DNA from: Novosphingobium sediminis
Lineage (GTDB): Bacteria > Pseudomonadota > Alphaproteobacteria > Sphingomonadales > Sphingomonadaceae
Length of the DNA stretch: 64,000 nucleotides
Assembly (NCBI RefSeq): GCF_007991615.1
Contig: NZ_BJYR01000019.1
Span: 1-64,000, forward strand
Direction of reading: 5' to 3'
Part shown: positions 33,682 to 43,418 of the stretch, piece after piece
Numbering within the stretch: position 1 is the first letter of the stretch
Layout: the number at the start of each line of letters is the position of its first letter
Notes under the pieces: generated by a model
Databases searched by the model: none
What the model saw: only the letters and a program-made list of their open reading frames with translations
What the model was told of the DNA's origin: nothing
Position numbers and translations under genes: made by a program

Positions 33682-36600
33682 TCAGAAGTTCACGCGCGCC
33701 CCGAACTTGAAGCGCCGACCGCTATCCTCTGCGTTGAGGAACTGGTTCTGATAATAGGCATACTTCAAGGTGCGCGAGTTGGTGAGGTTGGCCCCTTCGG
33801 CAAAGACCGAGAACTGCGGCGAGATGTGGTAAGTCACGCTCGCATCGACCTGTGAGTAGGGCCGAACCTGCGTGACCGCCTGGCCGGCACCGTTGAGCGG
33901 CGGCGGCGCGAGGTACTGCAGGAAGCTGTCGCGCCAGTTGTAGGCGACGCGGGCTTCGATCCCGTTCTTGTCATAGAACAGCACCGCGTTGGCCGAGTTC
34001 GAAAGGCCGGTCAGCGCGAACTTGTTGGTCAGGTTGCGCGGATCGAGCTTGCGGTTGGAGCCGACCAGCGTGCCGTTCACCTGGAAGCCGAAGCCGGTAT
34101 CGCCGATCGAGTACTGCCACGCAGCTTCGATGCCCCGAACCGTCGCATCCTGCCCGTTGACGGGCGCCGTGACGGTGAACTGCGCTGGGAGGCCCGTACC
34201 CGGATCGATCAGCGGAGCGCCGTTGACGTCTGCCACCGTGCCGGTCGTCTGGTTCAGCACGATGAAGTTGTTCACGTTCTTGAGGTAGCCGCCGATCGAG
34301 ACGTAGCTGCCGGGGGCGTAATAGTACTCCAGCGAGATATCGAGGTTGTTCGACTTGAACGGCTTGAGATCCGGATTGCCCCGGCTTGCGGCGAAGTTGC
34401 CGGGCCGCAGCGTGACGAGCGTGGTGACCGGCGAAAGCTGTTCGAGCGTAGGCCGGGTGATCGTCTGCGAAGCGGCGAAGCGCACGGTGAACTTGTCGGT
34501 TACCTGCCACTTCAGCGCGATATTGGGCAGGATATCGAGGTAGTGCGTCTTGCCCACCGTCCGCGTCGTGCCGGATGAGGCCGAGCCGTACTGCGTCTGG
34601 TCGTTCGCCAGCTTGACCAGTGCGGTGTAGGCCGTGGCAAGGCCGTTCACGCTGGTCTGCGTGTCCTCGAAACGGACGCCGCCGACGATGGAGATCGGGC
34701 TGCCGGCCAGTTCGCCCTTGAACTCGGTCTCGAGGTAGGCGCCGAGCACGCGCTCGGTCACGATCGTATCGTTCACCAGCGGCGGGGCGAAGGTGAAGTT
34801 CGGGTTGGTGGCCCGCTGCTGCTGGGTGATCGCATCGAACAGCGCAGGCCCATCGAACGTCAGCCACTGCGTCGGCAGGCGGTTCGATCCGCTGATGCCG
34901 GAGAGGAACTTGTCGCCGGCATTGTAGGTGCTGATCGCGACGCCGGAGGGCGAGGGCAGGTTGTACCCGCAAGTGGTGCAGCCCGTGCCGCCGTCGTTGG
35001 AGAAGAGCGACGTGTCCTTCTTGTCGTGCGAATAATAGAGCCCGAAGTTCGCGTTCACGAGGCCGACGTCGGAATCTGCCTTGTAGGCAAGGTCTACCCG
35101 GCCCTGGCCCACCTCATCGCGGATGCCATAACCGCGCAGCAGCATGACGTGCTGGCACAGCGGTTGCCCGGCGCCGACGACGGTGGGGTCAGCCGGGTTC
35201 CCGGAATTGGTCACTGCGCTGCCGCAGGGGCTGGCGGGGTTGGCGAACGTCGGCAGGGTCTCGGTCTGGTAGGGCAGGGTCGCGCCATCAGACTGGTAGC
35301 GCGAAGAGCCGGTCAGGTAGCCGAGCAGCGAAAGGTAAGCCTGCCGCCCGCCGTTCGGATCCTCCTTGGCCAGCGAATAGGTGCCGTCGATCGTGGCGGT
35401 GAGGTTGGGCGAGACATTCCATTCGACGTTGAGGCCGAATTCGCGGGTGTTGGTCCGCTTGTCGAACTTCTTGTCGTGGAAGTCGGTCGCGATGCCGCTG
35501 GCCTGCGTGATGTCGGTCACCGTGCCGTTGGCATCGGTGGTCACGTCGGTGAGGTTCGATGCGGTGAACCAGTGGCCGTAGGAACGCGCGTCGGTCTTGT
35601 TGGTGAACTTCGAGTAGAGCGCGTCGGCGGTCACCGTCACGTCATCCGAGGGGCGATACTGCAGCACGAGCGTGCCGCCGATGCGCTCGCGGTCCTCACG
35701 CGTCACCTTGGTGTCGAAGTTCTGCGGCACGAAGATGTTGCCGGCCGGATTGCTGGCGCTCACCGTGCCCTTGCCGCCGTTGACTTCGGCCGCCGGGACC
35801 GCCGGATTGACCAGCCAGCCGTCGGTCTGGGCCTGCTTCAGCAGCGTGTAGCGGTGCTGGTAGGTGCCCGAGAGCAACACGCCGAACTTGCCATCGGCGA
35901 AGGTGTCGGCGAACAGGAAGGTGCCGTCTGGCGCGAACTTGCGCGAGTTGCGATCGTAGTTGGCGTCGATCGAGGCCGCGATCTTGCGTTCCTTGTAATC
36001 GAACGGGCGGGCGATCTTGATGTTGACCGTCGAGCCGACGCCGCCCGACTGGTAGCGCGCGGTCGAGGACTTGTAGACCTCGACGCCCGAGACGAGTTCC
36101 GAGGCCAGCGTATCGAACGAGAACGCGCGGCCCGAGGCCTGGCTGGGATCGGTCGGCGTCGCGATCTGGCGGCCGTTCACGAGGACGGTGTTGAATTCGG
36201 GGCCGAACCCGCGAACGGTGATGAATGCGCCTTCGCCGCCGGAGCGGTCGATCGAGACGCCGGTGATGCGCTGGAGCGATTCGGCGAGGTTGGCGTCAGG
36301 GAGCTTGCCGATGTCCTTGGTGGAGATCGCATCGACGATGCCGGACGAGGCTCGCTTGATGCCGCGCGCGTTGTCGAGGCTGCTGCGCAGGCCGGTCACG
36401 ACGATGGGCTGGGGTTCCGGCTCAGGCTCGGCGGCTCTGGCAACCCCCGCGGGCTGGGGGTCGGCTGCCTGGCTGGCGAGTGCGACTGGGGCGGCGCTTG
36501 CAATCTGGCGTGCGGCGGCGGGACGACCGACCACCGCGAAGGTCGCCGGGCCGGTCTGGCGCACGGCAAGGCCGGTGCCCGCAAACAGGCGGTCGAGTGC

Positions 36601-36837
36601 ATCGCTCACGGTGAGGCGGCCGCGCACTTCATTGGTGCGAACTGTATGCGTCAGCTTGCGCGAGGCGATGATCTGGACATTGGCCTGATGGCCGAGCAGG
36701 CCAATTGCAGACTCAGCAGACTGGGCGGGAATGGAGAACTGCCGCAGTTCGGCGTTGGCTTGTGCAACAGCCGGCATCGATGCAACAGCAACAACACTAG
36801 CGGACGCAAATAGAATGCCACGTAAAGTGGTCGTCAT
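33682..36837 (-). CDS. TonB-dependent receptor with N-terminal STN signalling domain
   Basis: A 1051-residue outer-membrane receptor. The signal peptide (1-28, A-V-A-Q-A-N-A) is followed by an STN domain (about 30-105, F-S-I-P-A-Q-S-A-E-S-A-I), then a Pro/Glu linker. The plug domain has A-E-S-L-Q-R-I-T-G-V-S-I-D-R and V-R-G-F-G-P-E-F-N-T-V-L-V-N-G-R. The 22-strand barrel ends in Phe (R-V-N-F). The plug resembles the Xanthomonas-Caulobacter (TIGR01782) type, usually for glycans. The STN domain would relay ligand binding to FecR. GGGAGGGA precedes ATG 36837. It is the third gene after fecI and fecR. Confidence 0.93.
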   Translation of the reverse strand: MTTTLRGILFASASVVAVASMPAVAQANAELRQFSIPAQSAESAIGLLGHQANVQIIASRKLTHTVRTNEVRGRLTVSDALDRLFAGTGLAVRQTGPATFAVVGRPAAARQIASAAPVALASQAADPQPAGVARAAEPEPEPQPIVVTGLRSSLDNARGIKRASSGIVDAISTKDIGKLPDANLAESLQRITGVSIDRSGGEGAFITVRGFGPEFNTVLVNGRQIATPTDPSQASGRAFSFDTLASELVSGVEVYKSSTARYQSGGVGSTVNIKIARPFDYKERKIAASIDANYDRNSRKFAPDGTFLFADTFADGKFGVLLSGTYQHRYTLLKQAQTDGWLVNPAVPAAEVNGGKGTVSASNPAGNIFVPQNFDTKVTREDRERIGGTLVLQYRPSDDVTVTADALYSKFTNKTDARSYGHWFTASNLTDVTTDANGTVTDITQASGIATDFHDKKFDKRTNTREFGLNVEWNVSPNLTATIDGTYSLAKEDPNGGRQAYLSLLGYLTGSSRYQSDGATLPYQTETLPTFANPASPCGSAVTNSGNPADPTVVGAGQPLCQHVMLLRGYGIRDEVGQGRVDLAYKADSDVGLVNANFGLYYSHDKKDTSLFSNDGGTGCTTCGYNLPSPSGVAISTYNAGDKFLSGISGSNRLPTQWLTFDGPALFDAITQQQRATNPNFTFAPPLVNDTIVTERVLGAYLETEFKGELAGSPISIVGGVRFEDTQTSVNGLATAYTALVKLANDQTQYGSASSGTTRTVGKTHYLDILPNIALKWQVTDKFTVRFAASQTITRPTLEQLSPVTTLVTLRPGNFAASRGNPDLKPFKSNNLDISLEYYYAPGSYVSIGGYLKNVNNFIVLNQTTGTVADVNGAPLIDPGTGLPAQFTVTAPVNGQDATVRGIEAAWQYSIGDTGFGFQVNGTLVGSNRKLDPRNLTNKFALTGLSNSANAVLFYDKNGIEARVAYNWRDSFLQYLAPPPLNGAGQAVTQVRPYSQVDASVTYHISPQFSVFAEGANLTNSRTLKYAYYQNQFLNAEDSGRRFKFGARVNF

Positions 36838-36899
36838 CACTGATCCCTCCCAAAAGGATTTCATCTCGTTTCAGGCCATTTTTGGCCTGCATGTCCCTA

Positions 36900-36925
36900 G
36901 AGACACGCACGTAGGAATTCCTTCC
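36900..36925 (-). promoter_or_regulatory. Possible ECF-sigma promoter of the TonB receptor
   Basis: On the minus strand GGAA (36925-36922) is followed after 17 bp by GTCTC (36904-36900), which fits the GGAA-N16/17-CGTCT style of FecI-type promoters. It starts just past the fecR stop. Downstream, a 7-bp stem CAGGCCA/TGGCCTG with a 4-nt loop (36872-36889) lies in the leader. The specificity of this sigma factor is unknown, so this stays tentative. Confidence 0.35.
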
Positions 36926-36940
36926 GCGATTTCTAACGAA

Positions 36941-37930
36941 TTATTTCACCAAAATGGATTCATTGCTGCGTTCGACGCGAATGGTGTGCGGATCGCTGGT
37001 GTTGATCGCCACCGGCAGCGTGACCTTGAGCGTCTCGGCAAACCCTTCCGGATCGTCGAGCTTGAACAGGCCGTCGAACTGCTCGCTGGCGAGGCCGGGA
37101 TCGGCGATGACGATCTGCCGCTGGTTGTAGCGATTGAACTCGTCTGCCGCTTCGCGCAGCGTCGTTCCGTTGAGGTCGATCATGCCGTTGCGCCAGGCGA
37201 GCGCACGGTCGACCGGGGGGGTATCGCCTTCGCGGTAATGGACCAGCGCCCACTCCTTGATCACGGCGCGTTCGCCCGCCGTCACCGTGAGACGGCGGCT
37301 GGAATCCTGATCGGACCACGTCTCGACTACGCCCTCGGTCACCAGCACTTCGACGCCGTCGTCGCGCTTGCGCACCGAAAAGGCGGTGCCGACCGCCTTG
37401 GCGCGGACCGGACCGGATGCGACGATAAAGGGCCGCTCGGCGTCCTTTGCCACGTCGAACCAGGCTTCGCCCTGCAGCAACTGGATTTCTCGCGCGCGGC
37501 GGGAGAGGCTGACCTTGAGTTCGGAGCCGGAGTTGATCGTCATGATCGAACCGTCATCGAGCGGCACGCGCCGGATTTCGCCGACCCGCGTGACGAAATC
37601 GGCATCGCGTGAGAGGCCGCCCCGCACGGTGATGATCGCGGCGGCACTGGCGGCGATCATGCCGCCCAGCACGCCGCGCCGCATCCACTTGCCGCCCGTA
37701 TCGTTTGCCGGAGCCGGCACTTCCGCGGCCTCCTGCTCGCGCAGGGCATCGGGCAGCATCCACGCAGCCTGCGTCTGCAGGAGCAGGCCCTGACGGCGCG
37801 GATCGGCGGCGAGCCATGTCTGGAGCGCGGCTTCGTCAGCCTCGGTCCAGCTGCCCGAATCCATCCGTGCGACCCATTCGGCGGCCATGTCGCGATCAGT
37901 CGGTGTCGTTCTATCGGATGCCATGTTCAC
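36941..37930 (-). CDS. FecR-family anti-sigma factor/sensor
   Basis: A 329-residue inner-membrane regulator. The cytoplasmic N-domain (A-A-E-W-V-A-R-M-D-S-G, residues 16-26, then W-L-A-A-D-P-R-R) binds the sigma factor. A single TM helix (about 86-104) is followed by the periplasmic FecR domain (V-G-E-I-R-R-V-P-L-D-D-G-S) and a C-terminal STN-like/secretin domain (residues about 250-329, L-N-G-T-T-L-R-E-A-A-D-E-F-N-R-Y-N). The latter contacts the receptor's STN domain. It overlaps fecI by 4 bp. Confidence 0.92.
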   Translation of the reverse strand: MNMASDRTTPTDRDMAAEWVARMDSGSWTEADEAALQTWLAADPRRQGLLLQTQAAWMLPDALREQEAAEVPAPANDTGGKWMRRGVLGGMIAASAAAIITVRGGLSRDADFVTRVGEIRRVPLDDGSIMTINSGSELKVSLSRRAREIQLLQGEAWFDVAKDAERPFIVASGPVRAKAVGTAFSVRKRDDGVEVLVTEGVVETWSDQDSSRRLTVTAGERAVIKEWALVHYREGDTPPVDRALAWRNGMIDLNGTTLREAADEFNRYNQRQIVIADPGLASEQFDGLFKLDDPEGFAETLKVTLPVAINTSDPHTIRVERSNESILVK

Positions 37931-38517
37931 ACCACCCGCCGGCTGTCGCCGGCTGCTTCGGGTTCGCGTTCGATTGCATCCCAGCCGCTGCGGATGGCGC
38001 GTACGCCGACCCAGACCTGCTTCTCGACAGCCTTTTCAGTGATCCCGAGATGATCCGCGATCTCGCGCTGAGACCAGCCTTCGATCTTGCGCAGCTCGAC
38101 AATGCGTCGGCAGCGTTCGGGCAATTTTGCGAGCAGGGCGCGCACGCGTTCGGACGCCATGCGCGTCGCGACCTGCTCTTCGGGTGTTGGCGTGCCAGTA
38201 TCACGGTAGCTCTCGATCTCGCTGATCGCGTCGAATGGGGCGATCTGTTGCCGTTTGAGCCTCCGTGCGAGGAGGTTGCGACAGATCGAGAAAAAGTAGG
38301 CATGCGCACATTCGATGTGATCGACCGTGTCGAGCATGACCACGCGGCAGTAAGCGTCCTGGACCAGCTCATCGATCACGTCGTGCGCGATCCGCCGCTT
38401 CACGAACCACGCACGGATGCGCGGTTCATGCGGCATGATCTCGCGCGCCACCCACTGCGCAAGCGCGCGGCGGCGTTCGAGCGTGGCTCGCAAATCCGGT
38501 CCCGTCCCATCCTCCAT
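37927..38517 (-). CDS. FecI-type ECF RNA polymerase sigma factor
   Basis: A 196-residue ECF sigma factor. Region 2: D-V-I-D-E-L-V-Q-D-A-Y-C-R-V-V (46-60) and A-Y-F-F-S-I-C-R-N-L-L-A-R. Region 4: L-P-E-R-C-R-R-I-V-E-L-R-K-I-E-G-W-S-Q-R-E-I-A, a helix-turn-helix, then K-A-V-E-K-Q-V. Likely released by FecR on ligand binding and then directing transcription of the receptor operon. First gene of the six-gene block. Confidence 0.92.
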   Translation of the reverse strand: MEDGTGPDLRATLERRRALAQWVAREIMPHEPRIRAWFVKRRIAHDVIDELVQDAYCRVVMLDTVDHIECAHAYFFSICRNLLARRLKRQQIAPFDAISEIESYRDTGTPTPEEQVATRMASERVRALLAKLPERCRRIVELRKIEGWSQREIADHLGITEKAVEKQVWVGVRAIRSGWDAIEREPEAAGDSRRVV

Positions 38518-38805
38518 AAGCTTCGGAGTTTCTTTCGATTACTGGCCTAGAGTCCGGACCGCGTGATTTCCTTCCGGGTGCCGGAAAAAAATTCGAGTGG
38601 GAAGCCGGGCATCCACAAGCAATCCGCGGTGCGCGGCATGGCGGTGGTTGCCGTATTGACCGTGATCGCCGCCGCCGCGCTTCCCGCCGTGCTGGCCTCC
38701 GGTCTGTCGAAACTTCCTGTTCGGACCGGGCTCGAGGCATCCCTTCGCCTGCAAAACGTCAAGGCGCAGGCTTCACCCATTGCGCTTCGAGGCGGCGCTT
38801 GCGAC

Positions 38806-39696
38806 ATGCCGGGCATGACCGAAGAAGAAATCGCCCACGAGCTTTCGCGCCGGAAATTCTACAAGGCCGAGCAGGAAGCAGAGTTCGTCGAATCGCACGA
38901 ATGCATCACCCCGCAGCAGCAGGATCCCGCCTACCGCCTTGCGTTCCGCGATACGGACTTCCTGTTGCGCGAAGAATTGCGTCCCGTCCGCTTCCAGCTT
39001 GAGCTGCTGAAGCCGGAGATGCTGCTCGACGAAGCGGGGATCGGATCGACCCTCGTGATGTACGGTTCGGCGCGCATTCCCTCGCCCGAGGAGGCAGGCA
39101 CCGTGCGCGCGGCGGCCACGACGCCCGAGAAGCAGGCCGTGGCCGAGCGTCTGATCGCCAAGGCGCGCTATTACGAGGAAGCGCGCAAGCTTGCGCAGAT
39201 CGCCAGCCGCAGCGCGGTGGTCGAAGATGGCAAGCGGCACTTCGTGATCTGTTCGGGCGGGGGGCCCTCGATCATGGAAGCGGCCAATCGCGGTGCGGCG
39301 GATGTCGGCGCGGATTCCATCGGGCTCAACATCACGCTGCGGCATGAGCACACGCCCAATGCCTATGTCACGCCGCACCTCTCGTTCCAGTTCCACTACT
39401 TCGCGCTGCGCAAGATGCATTTCCTGCTGCGCGCGCGGGCGGTGGCGGCATTTCCGGGCGGCTTCGGCACGTTTGACGAGCTGTTCGAACTGCTGACGCT
39501 GGTCCAGACCGGCAAGATGCAGCCGATCCCGATCCTCCTGTTCGGCGGCGATTTCTGGAGCCGGGTGGTAAACTTCGAAGCGCTGGCCGAGGAAGGCGTG
39601 ATCAGTCCGGCAGATCTCGACCTGTTTCACATCGTGGAGACGGCCGAGGAAGCATGGGACCACATCACCGCGTTCTACGGGCTGGACGTGGCCTAG
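38806..39696 (+). CDS. LOG-family (TIGR00730) Rossmann-fold protein
   Basis: A protein of about 296 residues of the lysine-decarboxylase-like/LOG family, whose members release free bases from cytokinin nucleotides or purine nucleotides. The family motif P-G-G-F-G-T-F-D-E-L (P-G-G-x-G-T-x-x-E) is present. The ribose-phosphate loop G-S-A-R-I-P and I-C-S-G-G-G-P-S-I-M-E-A-A-N also fit. An N-terminal block (M-P-G-M-T-E-E-E-I-A-H-E-L-S-R-R-K-F-Y) begins the conserved part. A GTG at 38563 or ATG at 38638 would add up to 81 residues including a hydrophobic stretch; the open frame there is possible but less likely. It ends in a CTAG shared with thiD. Confidence 0.82.
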   Translation: MPGMTEEEIAHELSRRKFYKAEQEAEFVESHECITPQQQDPAYRLAFRDTDFLLREELRPVRFQLELLKPEMLLDEAGIGSTLVMYGSARIPSPEEAGTVRAAATTPEKQAVAERLIAKARYYEEARKLAQIASRSAVVEDGKRHFVICSGGGPSIMEAANRGAADVGADSIGLNITLRHEHTPNAYVTPHLSFQFHYFALRKMHFLLRARAVAAFPGGFGTFDELFELLTLVQTGKMQPIPILLFGGDFWSRVVNFEALAEEGVISPADLDLFHIVETAEEAWDHITAFYGLDVA

Positions 39697-40442
39697 CGGA
39701 CCGCGAAGTGCCCGAGCGGGCCGTTGCCCGCGCCGAATCCGGGCGCGGCCAGCAGCGCCGCGCGGACAAACAGCCGCGCCTCGGCCACCGCATCGGCAAG
39801 CGACAGCCCCCGGGCCAGATGCGTGGCGATGGCGCTGGAAAGGGTGCAGCCGGTGCCGTGGTTATGGCGCGTGTGGATGCGGGGCGCAGTCCAGACGACG
39901 TCGTCCGCGCCCGGCACGGCGAGGCGGTCCGTCACGTCCGGCCCTTCCGCATCGCCGCCCTTGCCGAGCCAGGCAATGCCGCGCGCGCGCAGCGCCGCTT
40001 CGCCGCCCAGTGCGACAAGTTCGGGAATGTTCGGGGTGGTAAGAGTGGCGAGGGCCATCAGCCGTTCAAACGCCGCAACGGTGTCTGCGTCGGCAAGGGC
40101 CGCGCCGCTGGTGGCGATCATCACCGGATCGAACACCACGGGCACGCTCAGGCGCTCAAGCCTTTCGGCCACCACGGCGGCGATTGCGGGCGAACCCAGC
40201 ATACCGATCTTGACCGCATCGACGCCGAGATCGCCGACGCAGGCGTCGATCTGCGCGGCGACCATCGCCGAACTTGCGGGCTCGACCATGGTGACGCCCC
40301 GCGTGTCCTGCGCGGTCAGCACGGTGACGGCAGTCATTGCATAGCCGCCAAGCATCGTGATCGTCTTGATATCGGCCTGAATGCCTGCGCCGCCTCCGGA
40401 ATCGGAGCCGGCGATAGACAGCACTCGCGGTGGTTGGCTCAT
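39693..40442 (-). CDS. thiD: Hydroxymethylpyrimidine/phosphomethylpyrimidine kinase
   Basis: The thiamine pathway kinase making HMP-PP from HMP or HMP-P. It has 249 residues: N-terminal S-I-A-G-S-D-S-G-G-G-A-G-I-Q-A-D, V-T-V-L-T-A-Q-D-T, V-F-D-P-V-M-I-A-T-S-G, and the C-terminal anion-hole motif H-G-T-G-C-T-L-S-S-A-I-A. Its start overlaps the DUF1272 stop by 4 bp. No thiamine riboswitch is visible upstream of the operon. Confidence 0.95.
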   Translation of the reverse strand: MSQPPRVLSIAGSDSGGGAGIQADIKTITMLGGYAMTAVTVLTAQDTRGVTMVEPASSAMVAAQIDACVGDLGVDAVKIGMLGSPAIAAVVAERLERLSVPVVFDPVMIATSGAALADADTVAAFERLMALATLTTPNIPELVALGGEAALRARGIAWLGKGGDAEGPDVTDRLAVPGADDVVWTAPRIHTRHNHGTGCTLSSAIATHLARGLSLADAVAEARLFVRAALLAAPGFGAGNGPLGHFAVR

Positions 40443-40663
40443 CCCTTGAACTTGCGCTCAGCTGATGGCGGATACTTTGCGTGGAGCGCCTTGGCGCGGC
40501 TGGGGCGGTCCATCAGTTCGCCGCCGCAGTTGGGGCAGCGATCATCGAGCGCTTCGGCGCATTCGGCGCAGAAAGTGCACTCGAACGAGCAGATGAACGC
40601 ACCCGGCGCCTCGGCCGGCAGATCGGTGCCGCAGCGTTCGCAATCGGGGCGCATTTCCAGCAT
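40439..40663 (-). CDS. DUF1272 zinc-ribbon-like protein
   Basis: A 74-residue DUF1272 protein with eight cysteines in four pairs: C-E-R-C, C-S-F-E-C, C-A-E-C and C-P-N-C. This pattern suggests two zinc sites. L-E-M-R-P-D-C-E-R-C-G is the usual start. Function unknown. It lies between glmM and thiD in the operon. Confidence 0.88.
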   Translation of the reverse strand: MLEMRPDCERCGTDLPAEAPGAFICSFECTFCAECAEALDDRCPNCGGELMDRPSRAKALHAKYPPSAERKFKG

Positions 40664-40675
40664 GTCCGGGGCTCC

Positions 40676-42013
40676 TCAGGCGGCCTTGCGCACGGCGTCG
40701 CAGATCGAATCGACCACTTGCGCCACTTCCTGCGCATCATCGCCTTCGGCCATCACGCGGATCACGGGTTCGGTGCCTGAGGGACGGATGACGAGGCGCC
40801 CGCGCCCGGCGAGCCGCGCTTCGGCTGCGGCGATCGCAGCCTTCACGCTCTCAGCCTCGAGCGGTTTACCCCCGGCAAAGCGGACGTTCTTGAGGAGCTG
40901 CGGCACCGGATCGAACAGGTGCAGTGTCTCGCTGGCAGGCTTGCCCGAGGCGACCAGCGCGGCGAGGACCTGCAGCGCCGCGACGGTGCCATCGCCCGTC
41001 GTGCCGTGATCGGCGAGGATCATATGGCCCGATTGCTCGCCGCCAACGTTGTAGCCGCCTTCGCGCATCTTCTCGAGCACGTAGCGATCACCGACCGAGG
41101 CGCGCACCAGTTCGAGGCCGAGGCTGTTGAGGTAGCGTTCGAGCCCGAGGTTCGACATGACCGTGGCGACCACGCCGCCGCCGCGCAGCGCACCCTGCTC
41201 ATGCAGGCGCCCGCCGATCAGCGCCATGATCTGATCGCCGTCGACCGTCTGGCCTTTCTCGTCGACCACGATCAGCCGGTCCGCATCGCCATCGAGCGCG
41301 ATGCCGATATCGGCGCGCACTTCGCGCACGCGGGCCTTCAGCGCATCGAGATGGGTTGAGCCGACGCCGGCGTTGATGTTCTTGCCGTTGGGCTCGACAC
41401 CGATGGCGATCACTTCGGCGCCAAGTTCCCACAGCGCGGAGGGGGCGACATGATAGGCCGCGCCATTCGCGCAATCGACCACAATGCGCAGCCCATCGAG
41501 CCGCACGTTGTGGGGAAGCGAGGCCTTGACCGCGTGGATATAGCGGCCGCGCGCATCATCGATGCGGCGGGCGCGGCCCACGTCGTTCGCATCGGCCAGC
41601 GGCAGATCCTGTTCGAGCATCGCCTCGATCGCGAGTTCGTCCTCGTCCGACAGCTTGAAGCCATCGGGGCCGAACAGCTTGATCCCGTTGTCCTCGAACG
41701 GATTGTGGCTGGCCGAGATCATCACGCCGACATCGGCGCGCATCTCGCGCGTGAGGAGGGCGACCGCGGGGGTGGGCATCGGCCCAAGCAGCACGACGTC
41801 CATGCCGACGCTGGTGAAGCCCGCGGTCATCGCGTTTTCGAGCATGTAGCCCGAAAGGCGCGTGTCCTTGCCGATCACCACGCGGTGACGGTGATCGCCG
41901 CGCAGGAAATAGGTGCCGGCGGCCTGGCCGACCTTCATTGCGGTTGCTGCCGTCATCACGCCGGCGTTGGTCCGGCCTCGGATCCCGTCGGTACCGAAGA
42001 ATTTGCGTGCCAT
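40676..42013 (-). CDS. glmM: Phosphoglucosamine mutase
   Basis: Converts glucosamine-6-phosphate to glucosamine-1-phosphate for UDP-GlcNAc and cell wall synthesis. It has 445 residues: F-G-T-D-G-I-R-G at the start, phosphoserine loop S-A-S-H-N-P (Ser102), metal loop D-G-D-A-D-R, sugar loop G-E-Q-S-G-H, and phosphate loop R-P-S-G-T-E-P. First gene of glmM-DUF1272-thiD. Confidence 0.97.
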   Translation of the reverse strand: MARKFFGTDGIRGRTNAGVMTAATAMKVGQAAGTYFLRGDHRHRVVIGKDTRLSGYMLENAMTAGFTSVGMDVVLLGPMPTPAVALLTREMRADVGVMISASHNPFEDNGIKLFGPDGFKLSDEDELAIEAMLEQDLPLADANDVGRARRIDDARGRYIHAVKASLPHNVRLDGLRIVVDCANGAAYHVAPSALWELGAEVIAIGVEPNGKNINAGVGSTHLDALKARVREVRADIGIALDGDADRLIVVDEKGQTVDGDQIMALIGGRLHEQGALRGGGVVATVMSNLGLERYLNSLGLELVRASVGDRYVLEKMREGGYNVGGEQSGHMILADHGTTGDGTVAALQVLAALVASGKPASETLHLFDPVPQLLKNVRFAGGKPLEAESVKAAIAAAEARLAGRGRLVIRPSGTEPVIRVMAEGDDAQEVAQVVDSICDAVRKAA

Positions 42014-42092
42014 TGCCTGAAACTATTCCTTGCCAGAAGCGCCGGTCGGCGCGGATTGCCATATGGCCCTACACGCTTAATGTCACCGCCCC

Positions 42093-43418
42093 ATGAACCA
42101 AGCGATTAACGATACGTCATCCGCCGATGCTCCGCGTTCGGTGAGCCCCCTGCCGGAAATCACCAAGGTGCCCACGCTGTGGACCTTCGTCGGCCTCGTT
42201 GCCGGGCTGGGCCTGGGCCTGCTCACGGTGATGCGCGCGCCGGGCGCCATGGCCCCGTTGCTCGCGGTGGCGGAGCCGGTGGGCGACATGTGGCTTCGCG
42301 CGCTGCGTGCAACGATCATCCCGCTCGTCGTCTCGCTTCTGTTCATGGGCGTGGTGCAGACCGTGGCGGCGGCACGCGCCGGGGCGATGGCGCGGCGCGC
42401 GCTCGGGTGGTTCTACCTCATTCTTGCGGGCGGCTCGGCGATGGCCGGGTTCCTCGTGCCAGCTTTGCTCGCGGTGATCCCCAGCCCGCCAGGGGCGATC
42501 GAGGCGCTGCGGGCAGGGGTGGCTTCAGCCGATGCGAAAGCGGCAGGTCCCTTGCCGGGGGTGGGCGATTTCGTTGCCTCGTTCGTGCCGGCCAACGTGT
42601 TTTCCGCCGCAGCCGATGACCAGATCCTGCCCTTGTTGCTGTTCACCGCGATTTTCGCCGTGGCTGCTGCCCGGCTCGCCAATCGTCAGCGTGAAAGCCT
42701 GCTGACCTTCTTCGAGGCCATTGGCGGCGCGACGCTGGTGGTCGTCGGCTGGATCCTGTGGACCGCGCCTGCCGGCGTCTTTGCACTGAGCTTCGCGGTG
42801 GCGGCGCACACAGGCGCGGCGGCCATCGGTGCGCTGGCGCACTATGTGCTGATCGTGACGCTTACGGGGACGGTTATGTTCCTCAGCGCCTATCCGATTG
42901 CGGTGCTGTTCGGCCGCCAGCCGCTTGGCGCATTTGCCCGTGCGGTGATCCCGGCGCAGGCGCTGGCGCTTTCGACGCAATCCTCGCTGGCCTCGCTCCC
43001 GGCCATGCTCGGCGCCTGCCGTCAGCTTGGCGTGCGCGACCGCGCGGCGGAGTTCACCCTGCCGCTCGCCGTCGCGCTGTTTCGCGGGACGGGCCCGGCG
43101 ATGAACTTTGCCGTGGCGATCTACCTCGCGCACTGGCTCGGCGTGCCGGTCGATGGCTGGCACATGCTGGCGGGTTTCGCGGTCGCCTCAGTGATGAGCT
43201 TCGGGGCGGTAAGCCTACCCGGCGCGATCAGCCTCGTCACCTCATGCGGGCCGATTGCGCTCGCCATGGGCGTGCCCGTCGGCCCGCTGGCGCTGTTGGT
43301 GGCAGTAGAAGTGCTGCCAGACCTCATGCGCACGCTGGGCAACGTGACGCTCGACGTGGCGGTGACGACCGTGGTCGATGCGATGCCGGGGCTGGACGAA
43401 GAGAAAGCTAACGGTTGA
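42093..43418 (+). CDS. Dicarboxylate/amino acid:cation symporter (DAACS family)
   Basis: A 441-residue membrane transporter of the GltP/DctA family with about eight hydrophobic segments and two re-entrant loops. The Ser-rich loop is S-T-Q-S-S-L-A-S-L-P (about 295-304), and the later F-R-G-T-G-P-A-M-N-F motif matches the x-G-T-x-x-N cation/substrate site. The exact substrate is undetermined. Its 3' end overlaps the convergent AI-2E family gene by 11 bp. Confidence 0.9.
   Translation: MNQAINDTSSADAPRSVSPLPEITKVPTLWTFVGLVAGLGLGLLTVMRAPGAMAPLLAVAEPVGDMWLRALRATIIPLVVSLLFMGVVQTVAAARAGAMARRALGWFYLILAGGSAMAGFLVPALLAVIPSPPGAIEALRAGVASADAKAAGPLPGVGDFVASFVPANVFSAAADDQILPLLLFTAIFAVAAARLANRQRESLLTFFEAIGGATLVVVGWILWTAPAGVFALSFAVAAHTGAAAIGALAHYVLIVTLTGTVMFLSAYPIAVLFGRQPLGAFARAVIPAQALALSTQSSLASLPAMLGACRQLGVRDRAAEFTLPLAVALFRGTGPAMNFAVAIYLAHWLGVPVDGWHMLAGFAVASVMSFGAVSLPGAISLVTSCGPIALAMGVPVGPLALLVAVEVLPDLMRTLGNVTLDVAVTTVVDAMPGLDEEKANG

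Noticed and set aside
38563..38805. An N-terminal extension of the LOG-family gene with a hydrophobic segment, suggesting an exported form
   Set aside because: The conserved family sequence begins at 38806-38815. The extension is not typical of a cytoplasmic nucleotide-binding enzyme, and the frame may be open by composition alone. Left as an alternative start.
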